From Ectobius pallidus (lineage: Eukaryota; Arthropoda; Insecta; Blattodea; Ectobiidae), in contig CAXKWD010000006.1 in the NCBI GenBank assembly GCA_964059195.1, positions 3,588,530 through 3,652,529 of the forward strand: 64,000 nt of DNA. The letters are read 5' to 3'. Position numbers and translations under genes: made by a program. The notes under the pieces are model-generated. The model was given only the letters and a program-made list of their open reading frames with translations. It searched no databases and was not told where the DNA came from. Numbering within the stretch: the stretch's first letter is position 1; the number at the start of each line of letters is the position of its first letter. Below, in pieces: positions 1 to 10,341 of the stretch.

Positions 1-110
1 TATTTGACATCGTGAAACATGTTTTCGTGTGTTATCTCGATTTCGATTTTTGTTGTTGTCACAAGGCTACTTTCTCAATACTAAGTATTTTCGAGAAAGT
101 AAAATTAAGA
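1..110. repeat. End of a dispersed repeat
   Basis: The block catcgtgaaacatgttttc followed within about 80 bases by cgagaaagtaaaa recurs at 14519-14587 in the same order. Both copies therefore carry the same terminal segment of a dispersed repeat; the copy here is cut by the window edge. No coding potential is visible. Confidence 0.55.
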
Positions 111-887
111 AGAAATATTTATAAGACTAAAGAACATACTCATGGAATATTTAGGCCATAAATGCATTAGGCTACTGTATTTTATAGGCGATTTTAAATC
201 ATAAGTTCACCGTTGCCCTACCCATTAAACGTGGCTTAAATATTTGACTGCAATTTTCTTGTATATCAATGTTCTTCTTTCGAATTGTGTAATTGGTATC
301 TTGTGACTTCCACAAATTGGGATGCTTGAGAAAAACATCGATATACCGACACTTCTTCCATTGTTTGCTTTTTTGCCTCACTCATGCTATGTTGACTCTA
401 AAAACAAAACACAACAGTCCCTTACCACTAAAATAGAAGGTGAAAGACTGAGCTGGCTGGGAGGAAAAAAGCGTGTTTATGTTTTGTCTGTCTGGTGGAC
501 AACCGCCCAAATCATCACATTCTATAAATTTACTACGTAGAGTAGAACCTGTCAACATTTACATCTGTAGCCTTTACATTCCACGAACCCCTATTTGAAA
601 AGCACTGCTGACGAACGCCACGTCTTCCAAACAGTGCTAATGTTTCAACAGTAGGCCTACCGTTACACAACGAACAGTTTCACGATATTCTGTATTGCCT
701 TGTATTTTCTTGCTTTCATAATATTTTAAAAACGTAAAATTACAGTGTACAGTATGAGATGTTAAGAATTGTCATAATGGTTCACAGACTGCATATAAAG
801 CTTTATGAATTCTCTGTTACTGCCTTATATAATTCTTCCTCTGGCAGTGAATTCCAAACATTTCATATAGTAGCGGTACGCTACTTA
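111..887. other. No gene recognised
   Basis: AT-rich sequence with only short chance ORFs. I see no exon, RNA gene or bounded repeat here. Confidence 0.5.
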
Positions 888-958
888 GACTTTAAATCAG
901 GGGATCGATGCCGCGACCTCTTGTCCCACAGCCCAGTACGCTAACCACAAAGCCACGG
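888..958 (-). mobile_element. tRNA-derived SINE head
   Basis: On the - strand this reads as a tRNA-like pol III promoter: an A-box-like stretch (ggctttgtggttagcgtac) followed by a B-box-like ggcatcgatccc. The same ttgtggttagcgt core occurs in the SINE at 33781. It is a degenerate SINE rather than a tRNA gene, since no full cloverleaf folds. Confidence 0.5.
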
Positions 959-2737
959 GCGTCACTGGCAATGTGAACCTGATCCTTGTAGCAGGTGTAC
1001 TACACTACACCCCCACCATAACAGACACCTGCTCCAGAGACCTCAGTTGGCACTCTGCTGGTGATGCAGAAACGGCCGTCCAGAAGTTTACCAAGGTAAA
1101 TAAAGTGCGTTAAATAAAGTGTGTTTATTCAACTATTAGAGAGTTTTTGCCATAGCGTGTTGTCGGATACGGTACACACTAACGTCACGTGATCGAATAC
1201 GGTAAATGGAATAACGTCTTGTGCTACGACAGAGTTTTTGCCAGCGTCAATTGACACGGTACGGTATAATATAACAGAGATAATGGAGGAACTGCTTCAG
1301 ATTACCGCACTTGAAGACTTTAACAATGAGTTATTGGAGAATATGATACCAAATTGTTCCCCGAATGTGAGAGGCTTATGCATAAATTTAATTGTCCATT
1401 CTTTCTGTTATAAGCCTACTAGCACCTCATAACAGGATGTAAATATTAACATAACCTCAAAATGGGATTTTAATCAGAAAAATATGTTAACATGTAAAAA
1501 TTTATGAACACTGCTACTTAAGTTTAATGAAATGTTTCTGGGTATGTTACAAGCATTAAATTATCCGCAGTGGTTTATTATACTAGAAATAATTGAGCCT
1601 ATAAATACCGGTACTCATCATTGAAAATCTGCTGTAACTTTCAGAATAAAAATCATATAAGATTATAGCTATATGCCACAAGTAGCCTAGGCAGAGAAAT
1701 ATTTTGTATATTATCAGTAATTATTCAAGAAGTAATTTTACATTGGCATCTTTTTAGTTGAACTCTCAAATTGAAAAAAAATTAAATAGGCCTATACATT
1801 ATTGTAAGAGTTTCTTCTAGTTCCTTCTGTTATATATTGCTATAATCTTTTTGCTTTTGGTATAAAATCGCTGAATTAGTTTTTTTAGTACAGATTCCCT
1901 GCGTCTTCTTCTCCTCATTTGAGTTAGATGTAAAAATCAGAAGTTGGGACCTTGGGCAATCAGCTGACCATTGGAAGTAGGGTGAGGTTTTATCTAGGTC
2001 TTTATTGAAGGTTAAACCACTGCTGTGTGGTGGGATGTCATCCACAATCACGTCATTGTTTATATACTGATAATTTATGCCAGCTATAACACCAGTACTG
2101 CACAATGCCTCTTAGAGATGGGAATCAGTTACTTTTTTTGGAACAGTTACGCTACTGTTCCAGTTACACGAAAGTAACTGTTATTTATAACCGTTACCTG
2201 TTACTTTTTTTTATATTACGTAGTTAATGGCCAGATCACTTCCCACTTGTAGGGGAATACCCTTTTATCTCCCCCCCCCCCGTTAGGGACGTAGCCAAGG
2301 CTGGGGCTCAAGGGAGGAACCCCAGAAAACAAATAACCGTTGTAAAATTAACCTTTCAATTAGGAAAGTGAATCGATAGTTAAAATATCGAGGTTAAAAT
2401 CGGAGATAACCATCGATATGATGATAATATCGATCTTAAATCATCGATGTATTTAGAAAAAAATCGATGTATAATTTAAAAATGCCATGGTATCAGAAAA
2501 TTAGGCAAATTTCACAAAAACAAAAGTATTGCCATGAAAACAACCGATGTAAAAAATCAATGTTTTGGGAAATTAAGCCCCTGTAAATAAAATTATATTG
2601 TAGAACCAAGGTAGCCTGTTAATCTTCTTTTTGTTACAAAAACATCGATGTAGGGGAGAAACATCAATGTAGCAAAAACATCAGTTGTTTTCCATCGATG
2701 TAAAAAACATCGAAAATCGACATGAAAATAAACGTTT

Positions 2738-4890
2738 TGGAATTTTCCTGTAGATTACAGCCTAAAAGATATGTGTACAAAATTTCTAGTTTCTAGCTCA
2801 TCTGGGAGTGGGCAAACATTAATGTCAGTAAGCGAGCCCTCTTTTCAGGGTTTTCAGTGCTAAAAATAAAAATAAACTACTTTTTGGAATTTTCCTGTGG
2901 TTTACAGCCTAATAGCTATATGTGTACCAAATTTAAATTTTCTAGCTCATCTGGAAGTGGGCAAATATTAATGTCAGTTAGCGAGCCCTTTTTCGGGGGT
3001 TATAGGGCTAAAAATTAAAAAATACTTTTTTGGAATTTTCCTGTGGTTTACAGCCTAATAGCTATATGTGTACCAAATTTAAATTTTCTAGCTCATCTGG
3101 AAGTGGGCAAACATTAATGTCAGTGAGCGAGCCCTTTTTTCGGGAATACTTAGAGATAAAAATTAAAAATATGCATTTGGAATTTTCCTGTGGTTTACAG
3201 CCTAATAGCTATATGTGTACCAAATTTCAAGTTTCTAGCTCATCTCGAAGTGAAAAAACATTAATGTCAGTGAGCTAGCACTTTTTCGGGGGGTTTTAGG
3301 GCTAAAAGTAAAAAAAAAATACTTTTTGGAATTTTCCTGAAGTTTACAACATAAAAGTTATATGTGTACCAAATTTTAAGTTTCTAGCTCATCTGGAAGT
3401 GGGGAAACATAATGTCAGTGAGGCAGCCCTATTCGAGGGGTTTTAGGGCTAAAAGTAAAAAAAAAGTACTTTTGGGAATTTTCCTGTGGTTTACAGCCTA
3501 AAAGCTATATGTGTACCAAATTTCTAGTTTCTAGTTCTTCTGAAAGTGGGCAAACATTAATTTCAGTGAGTGAGCCCTTTTTCCGGAGTTCTTAGAGATA
3601 AAAAAAAAAAATTGGCATTTTCCTGTGGTTTACAGCCTAATAGCTATATGTGTACCAAATTTCTAGTTTCTAGCTCATCTCGAAGTGAAAAAAAACATTA
3701 ATGTCAGTGAGTGAGCCCTTTTTCGGCGGGTTTTAGGTCTAAAAGTAAAACAATTACTTTTTGGAATTTTCCTGTGGTTTACAGCCTAAAAGCTATATGT
3801 GTACCAAATTTCTAGTGTCTAGCTCTTCTGGAAGTGGGCAAACATTAATTTCAGTGAGCGAGCCCTTTTTCGGAGGTTTTTAGGACTATGAATTTTAAAA
3901 ATTACTTTTTGAAATTTTCCTGTGGTTTAGAGCCTAAAAGCTATGTGTGAACCAAATTTAAAGTTTCTAGCTCATCTCGAAGTGGGGAAACATTAATGTC
4001 AGTGAGCGAGCCCTTTTTCGGGGGGTTTTAGGGCTAATAATAATAAAACACTCTTTTTGGAATTTTCCTGTGGTTTACAGCCTAAAATCTATATGTGTAC
4101 CAAATTTAAAGTTTCTAGCTCATGTGGAAGTGGGGAAACATTAATGTCAATGGGCGAGCCCTATTCGGAGGGTTTTAGGGCTAAAAGTAAAAAAAAAAAA
4201 TACTTTTTAGAATCTTCCTGTGTTTTACAGCCTAAAAGCTATATGTGTGCCAAATTTCTAGTGTCTAGCTCTTCTGGAAGTGGGCAAACATTGATTTCAG
4301 TGAGCGAGCCCTTTTTCGGAGGTTTTAGGACTAAAAATTTTAAAAATTACTTTTTGGAATTTTCCTGTGGTTTAGAGCCTAAAAGCTATGTGTGTACCAA
4401 ATTTCTAGTTTCTAGCTCATCTCTAAGTGAAAAAACATTAATGTCAGTGAGCGAGCCCTTTTTCGAGAGTTCTTAGAGATAAAAATAAAAAAAAAAACAC
4501 ATTTTGGAATTTTCCTGTGGTTTACAGCCTAATAGCTATAGGTGTACCAAATTTCAAGTTTCTAGCTCATCTCGAAGTAATAAAACATTAATGTCAGTGA
4601 GCGAGCCCTTTTTCGGGGGGTTTTAGGGCTAAGAGTAAAAAAAGAAATACTTTTTTGGAATTTTCCTGTGGTTTACAGCCTAAAAGCTATATGTGTACCA
4701 AATTTCTAGTTTCTAGCTCTTCTGGAAGTGGGCAAACATTGATTTCAGTGAGCGAGCCCTTTTTCGGAGGTTTTAGGACTAAACATTTTAAAAATTACTT
4801 TTTGGAATTTTCCTGTGGTGTAGAGCCTAAAAGCTATGTGTGTACCAAATTTAAAGTTTCTAGCTCATCTGGAAGTGGAAAAACTTTAAA
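2738..4890. repeat. 148-bp minisatellite, about 14.5 copies
   Basis: The phrase ggaattttcctg (or a close variant) starts at 2738, 2886, 3032, 3179, 3328, 3475, 3614, 3763, 3911, 4059, 4209, 4356, 4506, 4657 and 4804, a period of 139-151 and usually 147-149 bases. Each unit continues through a segment like gtttacagcctaaaagctat and a cagtgagcgagccc segment to an A-rich linker. Short ORFs of similar sequence in several units are a by-product of the repeat, not genes. Variation between units is mostly substitutions and A-tract length changes. Confidence 0.95.
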
Positions 4891-5068
4891 ATTACATTTT
4901 TTAAATTATTTTTTATTATTTACTTTTGTTATTTTTTATTTAATAAAAATATATATATATTTTTTAAATTAATTTGTTTTTCAAATATTGGAAATAACAG
5001 ATGTAACGGAACGAGACGATAGTCACGGATAAAACACTTGTAACAGAAATATTAGAATTAACTGTAAC

Positions 5069-5380
5069 AGGTGGAAGTAACAGTAACAGGTGGAAGTAAC
5101 AGTAACAGGTGGAAGTAACAGTAACAGGTGGAAGTAACAGTAACAGGTGGAAGTAACAGTAACAGGTGAAAGTATTAGTAACAGGTCAGGGTAGCTGGAA
5201 CAGGAGAGATAACAGTAACAGGTCAGGTAGCTGGAGCAGATGAGAGTACCAGTAACAGATCGCGTTACTGGAGCAGTGAGAGTATTAGTAACAGTTCGAG
5301 TAACTGGAGCAGTGAGAGTAATAGTAACAGGTCAGAGTTACTGGAGCAGGTGAAAATAATGTAACTGGTGTAATTCTCGA
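5069..5380. repeat. 19-bp tandem repeat decaying into gtaac-rich repeats
   Basis: The unit aggtggaagtaacagtaac is repeated almost perfectly from 5069 to about 5170, then grades into irregular units containing taacaggt and gctggagcag up to about 5380. The gtaac words match the subterminal repeats of the surrounding hAT element, which suggests local expansion of those. Confidence 0.85.
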
Positions 5381-5442
5381 TATGTTACTCTGTTCCAGAC
5401 CAGTTACATTCGCTCGACACCCACAAATTTCTCAACACAACT

Positions 5443-5457
5443 AATAATAATAATAAC

Positions 5458-5516
<59 letters not shown>
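5443..5516. repeat. (AAT)n microsatellite
   Basis: About 24 AAT units with one interruption (aacaat), followed by AT-rich sequence to about 5610. Confidence 0.95.
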
Positions 5517-5521
<5 letters not shown>

Positions 5522-5674
5522 AAAATAAAAAATATAAATTAATAAATAATACAAAATATAAAAAATAATTAAAAAATAAAATAACAATAAAAGAAATAAA
5601 AGTATTAAAAAAAACCTGAGAAAAGGAGAGCTGCTGAGAAATTTGGAGAAACCATACAGAATTCCTATAAATAT

Positions 5675-6200
5675 TTATATATCTTTACACGCTAGCGGCC
5701 GTAATTTTGAAGATATTTGAACCAAATTTTATTATGTTATTTCTAGGCCCAATAGTTAATGAGCAATATTGGCCCAAGGGGGGGTCGTGGGAGGGGGTTG
5801 AAATTAAAAAAAAATATATAAATATGTCTCGGCCCCTGTGAAGTATAGAGAAACTTTGTTGGAATAAATTAGAGTACTCCCTATGGAGTTCTCAGTGACA
5901 CTAACGATTCGGGGGATTTGGGGGTACGAGTAGGGGTGGGGGATGGAAATTCGAAACCACGTCTTGTGGGGTATCGTTGAAAAGCTCTTGATGAGTACTC
6001 TGCAAATCAATAACTAGTTTCTCGATAGCTCTCATATAAGGCGAGATTTGAATGTTTGAAAAAGTGGTCTTTCCTCTTTTTTGCAGTTATTATTGCGGGT
6101 TTATCATGCCAAGGCTAAAGAAGAAGAGAACTGCGCAGTGACAATAAATTAAACCAAAAGCACTTCGAAATCTACCTCAGCCTGTAGGCCTGCCTAAAGG
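5675..6200. repeat. Dispersed repeat, second copy at 26385-26945
   Basis: From tatatctttacacgctag through ggccgtaattttgaagata, a G-run segment, gttattattgcgggttt and aatctacctcagcctgtag to cctaaaggga, this matches 26385-26945 along its whole length with small differences. The copy here has lost the left terminal part seen at 26310-26384. It is nested in the hAT element. Confidence 0.85.
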
Positions 6201-6296
6201 GAATTTATTTCACTTCACACAAATGCAATTCTCCGCATTTCATGCAGATCTCTAAACTTAAGTAGTTGAATTTTAGCTTTTTATCGTAATGATTAT

Positions 6297-6650
6297 TCGA
6301 TGGCGTAGTGGGTAATATGCTAGCGGTCCCGTGTTCGAATCTCCTTAGGTTGAACATTTAAAGGATAGGAATAGATAGGTAGGGTAAAGGAGAAAAGGGA
6401 TTGAATAGTAAAGTAAAGTGATCCCTATACAGGCCATGGAGGCCCAGAGGGTTCGAGGAGTTTGAGGCTCCCAGATTTTGGACACTCGGCACATGAAGGT
6501 GGTGTCTGACAGCACCGGCCGCCTTTACCCCTAGGATTGCTCATTTCTGTTAGAGGCTGAGTCGACCCCAGGGCCATAGTGCCACCAGAATGATTAGGCC
6601 AATTGAAAAATCTCAACGACCTCATCCAATACGCTACGGCGTACCCTGGA
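6297..6650 (+). mobile_element. tRNA-derived SINE
   Basis: The head gatggcgtagtgggtaatat is followed by a B-box-like gtgttcgaatctcc. A body of about 270 bases follows, containing ccatggaggcccagaggg and gtgccaccagaatgattagg. The boundaries are approximate because no target duplication was identified. Confidence 0.5.
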
Positions 6651-7081
6651 TTGAATAGAAGAAAGGGGAAAAGAAGTGGAGAAAAGGGGGGGTCAGAATT
6701 TTTAACACTGCTAGTAGTTCCACCATTCACATGCAGAAGCGCCGACTTGAAAATATTTCTGGGGGGGGGCAAGAGCTGGATTTTCAGTAGCTATACATAT
6801 GCCTTACATGATAAAATCTTAAGTCTTGGGGGGGCAGAAAGTACCTTGCCCCCCCCCAAGTCGACGCCTATGTTCACATGTAGATGTCACGAGTGGGAGG
6901 AGCTAAAGGGACGACCTGTTTTTCCCTCGTTTTTTAATCAAAATCCCCGGGGAGGACCTCCGACCCCCATTTTTGGGATATTCCATACCCCACACCCCAA
7001 ATAATAGCAAACTTTCGTCTGTGTCGGTCCCTCCTTTCAGTATTTTCTGGTTCTGCCATTGGTTGAGACGAAAATAAGATA
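6651..7081. other. No gene recognised
   Basis: G- and C-rich runs (gggggggggc at 6763, ccccccccc at 6850) with overlapping chance ORFs on both strands. Nothing bounded or coding is supported. Confidence 0.5.
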
Positions 7082-7970
7082 TCCTATATTATTTTCACTT
7101 TAAGTTCAAAGTAGATGTAAACAAACTCTAAAGTACCACTCCGCCGAGCATGTGACAATACCACGTGGAGATTTACCCGCCACGGAAAGAAAAGGAAAGA
7201 GGATTTGTGTATATTCCAGTGTTCTCAATAGTACTTTTAAAATATTTTTTATGACATGCACCATTGTTGAAAAATGTTATATTTATTTTGAAAAGATCGA
7301 TACATCTGTACAAAATTAGGCTTAATATTAGTATTTAAGAAAGTCATAGACAGTTAACAAGAAGATATTAACGAGTATAAAAAATTACTCTCATTTTGCA
7401 ATGTTGGCTGCCCACTTCAGAGGCGTTTTCTTTTTGAATTCATTAATTTTTGTTTGTAACCGCCCCAATCCTATCAGAGCTGTAAGTTTGACGAAATTTT
7501 TGTTTTGTTCTAGCACACGACTTTCTTGTCCTCACGTACGTGTTGTATAAACGTTATAAATAAATAAATGAACGCACATTCAGCAGGTCTAACCAAGTTA
7601 TTGGGAGAGGGCTGTGGCAAGTTCATTCCAAGATGGCGTGATTGAGCATTCACACAGCCGTCGTAAACGCCTACAATTTACATCTGTTGTAACGGTTTAA
7701 TTAGTTCACTTAGTTATTATGCATAAGGAAAATCTGATCAAATTAATTTTGTTTCATACACAGATCTGCTTCAGAAACGTGTTTTTAAATTTCTCTGCAC
7801 GAAAATAGCTACAAAAATGTACGGTTTGAACCGAACTATTTTATTAAGAGCAAGAGTATGCATACAAAGCAGCAAAAGTTACAGTTTGTCCACTAGCCAA
7901 TGAGGCGTTCCCTTGTCACGTGGCTTTGTTTACATCTACTTTGTTCTTAACGTGAAATTAGTATAGGAGG
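7082..7970. mobile_element. Nested element with about 47-bp inverted ends
   Basis: tcctatattattttcacttt followed by agttcaaagtagatgtaaac at 7082-7128 is matched in inverted orientation at 7923-7970, with about 85% identity by eye. The core caaagtagatgtaaacaaa is exact on both sides. No target duplication was found, so this is either a MITE of about 890 bp or an inverted duplication inside the hAT element. Confidence 0.55.
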
Positions 7971-8447
7971 AGCTTTGGTAACCGTTACTTTTGTTTTTTT
8001 GTAACAGGTCGTTACTGTTACATACATGTAACAGTTACAAAGTAACAGTTACAAGAAATATTCCCCATCTCTAATGCCTCTCCCCAGTCATCTAGTCCTC
8101 TCCTTCTTGAAGCTGATTCACCAGACTCCTTTTTAACCTTAAATGCGTTAGCCATGCCTGAAATTATTGCCATTTCCTTCCAAAATCTCGCGATCATCAT
8201 AAGGATTTGAACTAATAACCTCACGCAAGAGAATCAAGTCGTTATTAATTTGTTAAAGCGAAGTCTTTCCTGTTTTTCGGGATTCATGTCTATTACCGTC
8301 AAGCTTCATGCTAATCATTCCGAAATAACGTGTCACCTTATCAGATATAGCATCACAGCAAACCAGCGCATGAGCATTGAGCAGAGCATCAATCACATGA
8401 CTTTAGCGTTTACGGTAACTCAACGTAAGCTGGGCAAAAACTCTCTA

Positions 8448-9179
8448 TTTATTACACAACGCTAAAGTCGGACACAAGAATGAATACATTGTTCGTTAAA
8501 AATGTTGTGTCAAGTTTACCATAAACACTAATTATGCTGTTGCTACACTCTGGTCACTTCAGTAATATAATACAAAAGTTTGGTGTTTCTTTGATTCTCG
8601 TTTCCGACCGAGACACGACAACACTTCTTGCATTGAACAAACAGCACTACAAAGTCAGCACCGCTGGGGACGATGATAGCAAGGCATTATTACATGTAAT
8701 GTACCTTTTTCTTGGTTGAAATGGATACGGGCTCTTCGGTTTGGTTGACAACCAATCTTGCAATAAACAACTGAATTGGTGTAGTCGCCTACGTGGTGCA
8801 GTGGTTGACTACCCAGGCCCCGCTTTGAACATAGGCCCCAAAATTATATTTATTTTTAGTAGACGTATGACGAGTGTTGGTTTGAGGGTATAATCAGTTG
8901 TCTATTAAACATTGTATATTTTTAAAGCAATAGGTTGGAAACAACCTCATCGGAAGTATTGCAGGCCCACTGTGATTATATAAACCCTGTTTTTAAATAA
9001 CTAGCTTTAAATAGCAAGTTTTAAATAACAAGCTAGTTTTAAGAATTGTTAGGACATAAATCTGTTACGTAGCTTTTTAAAATAAGCCATATTGTATCAA
9101 TGTTGGTAGTTAGCTGGTTGCCTACCAATTACTGTTGCATAACGAAGTCTATTGCATTTCTTGTGGAGTGTCTAATGAC
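8448..9179. other. No gene; weak SINE-like head at 8785-8840
   Basis: cgtggtgcagtggttgact near 8792 resembles a tRNA A-box region, but the B box is decayed. No coding segment is supported. Confidence 0.4.
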
Positions 9180-10341
9180 TAGGGACCGGATTATTAGGTT
9201 TTTACCTATTTCTTCCCTTACTTCCAAAACAAAAAGCGTCCATACACTTTTTCGAATCATGTCCATAGCATTCACCCACATTAATTCTGTGGTACCTAAA
9301 AATACCTAAATGGGGTATAAAAACCTAAATATACCTATACGGGATATAAAACCTAAAATATCTAATTTATGCTCCCTTTTTGCCTTTTTTGTTTGTCAGT
9401 TGAGAAATCGATATTTTGCGGGGAGAGAATAATTTTGTCGGGTAGAAATTAATACCACCAGCGTTTCATTCAACCCTTTGTCGTCTAGGATGGACAGAAT
9501 CAAGAGAGGAAAAGAGTACGGGCGTATTCCTTTTAAAATATTCGTACGAACAACCATTGTTGCCGTGTATGAACAAGGATATAGATTTCTGTGTTTTAAA
9601 GCGCTTGTTTTTTGTTTGCCTTTAATACTTCCCTGTTATATTTTATACTGAGTGGTCACACTGTGTGTTTTAAGAAGACGTATTAATTATTCCGAAACAA
9701 ATTAAATAGAGTTTATTACGGCAGTGGATTGGCGAAGATCTGAAATTCACTACAGATGGCAAAGTAATATTTTGTAAAGCCTGCCAGAAACACGCAGGCC
9801 TATTATTTACCTTTCTAGAATAGGGGAAGTTTTCGTCCCTAGTTGATCTGTTGTGCGGTTAGCAAGAGTAACAACCGAAAAAAGGAAAATAATCAGTTCC
9901 ATATTATCCACATCCAACCATTAAGTATTTCACTAAATTACAAGCATCGGTTTCGAATCCTGAGAAGGGTAGTGTCTAGATACAGTATTAACTATTAACT
10001 ATGAGATAACAGGAAGAATTTCACAGTTGAAAATCTTGAAAGATATTTAGTGATATACTGTAACCAGGAAATGTGAGGCAATCTTATTTTCACTGCTTAT
10101 TTTGATTGTTTATGCTTTCTTTCTTCAATTTATAATATTGTCTTAAAGCAAGTTTACACAAATGTAAGTCAGTTTTGTTAAGTTAAACTTTGCAAGTATT
10201 ATGTTATCAATCCTATGTATCACATTCAAATTCATTAAACCAATTATTCTACCCGAAAACGATATTTTGTACAAAAAACCTAAAAAAAACTATTTCACTT
10301 TATGGAAAACCTAAAACAGTGTTTTTAAAATCCGGTCCCTA
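9180..10341. mobile_element. Decayed hAT element
   Basis: tagggaccgga at 9180 is the exact inverse of tccggtcccta ending at 10341. The subterminal regions contain many ctaaa and cctaaa words. The flanking octamers ctaatgac and cgaataaa agree at 5 of 8 positions, consistent with an old hAT 8-bp duplication but not proof. The 1,162-bp interior holds a transposase N-terminal fossil at 9719-9799. Confidence 0.65.
9719..9799 (+). pseudogene. hAT transposase N-terminal zinc-finger fossil
   Basis: This reads RQWIGEDLKFTTDGK and then VIFCKACQKHAG. It has the CxxC half of a BED-type or CGGBP1-like zinc finger found at the start of many hAT transposases. A later in-register stretch near 9850 could be the distal histidine half but is broken. 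It sits inside the hAT termini at the expected distance from the left end. No longer reading frame remains. Confidence 0.6.

Larger units (their letters stand above)
2113..8073. mobile_element. 5.96-kb non-autonomous hAT-type transposon
   Basis: The left end tagagatgggaa and the right end ttccccatctcta are terminal inverted repeats with one indel. They are bounded by a perfect 8-bp target duplication, atgcctct, at 2105-2112 and 8074-8081. An 8-bp duplication with TAGAGATGGG-type ends is diagnostic of hAT. Both subterminal regions are dense in gttac/gtaac words, which commonly serve as transposase-binding repeats. There is no transposase. The interior is a 148-bp minisatellite, a 19-bp repeat, an AAT microsatellite, a dispersed repeat, a SINE and an inverted-repeat element, so it has grown by internal amplification and nested insertion. 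Confidence 0.85.
1830..8224 (-). pseudogene. Unrecognised ORF split by a hAT insertion
   Basis: Two - strand open stretches, 8224-8078 and 2109-1830, join in the same frame once the hAT element (2113-8073) and one 8-bp target duplication are removed. The result is about 140 codons ending at the stop at 1830. The downstream part contains the segments NNDVIVDDIPPHSSG and TSPYFQWSADCPRSQ, which look protein-like, but I do not recognise the family. A stop lies just upstream of 8224 in the same frame, so this would be one exon or a fragment. It lies inside the older TIR element and may be a relic of that element's own coding region. Confidence 0.35.
1137..8447. mobile_element. Old TIR DNA transposon, split by a later hAT insertion
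   Basis: tagagagtttttgcc at 1137 is matched in inverted orientation by ggcaaaaactctcta ending at 8447. The inverted similarity continues imperfectly for about 62 bases on each side, including cacgtgat against catgtgat. Removing the 5.96-kb hAT element and one copy of its target duplication leaves about 1.34 kb between the inverted repeats. A second copy of the terminal motif (acagagtttttgcc) lies just inside the left end at 1230. The flanks share TTTATT (1124 and 8448) but no clean target duplication is visible, so the exact ends and the superfamily are uncertain. Confidence 0.5.

Noticed and set aside
3030..4972. Short + strand ORFs with repeated FSCGLQPKSYMCTKF segments
   Set aside because: They are translations of the 148-bp minisatellite, whose period is not a multiple of three. 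The frame breaks between units and there is no start context or gene structure.
5443..5516. AAT tract as a LINE tail
   Set aside because: No LINE 3' end adjoins it; it lies inside the hAT element between other simple repeats.
6425..7004. Overlapping 115- and 133-codon ORFs on opposite strands
   Set aside because: They span a SINE and G/C homopolymer runs; proline/glycine-rich composition reflects base runs, not protein.
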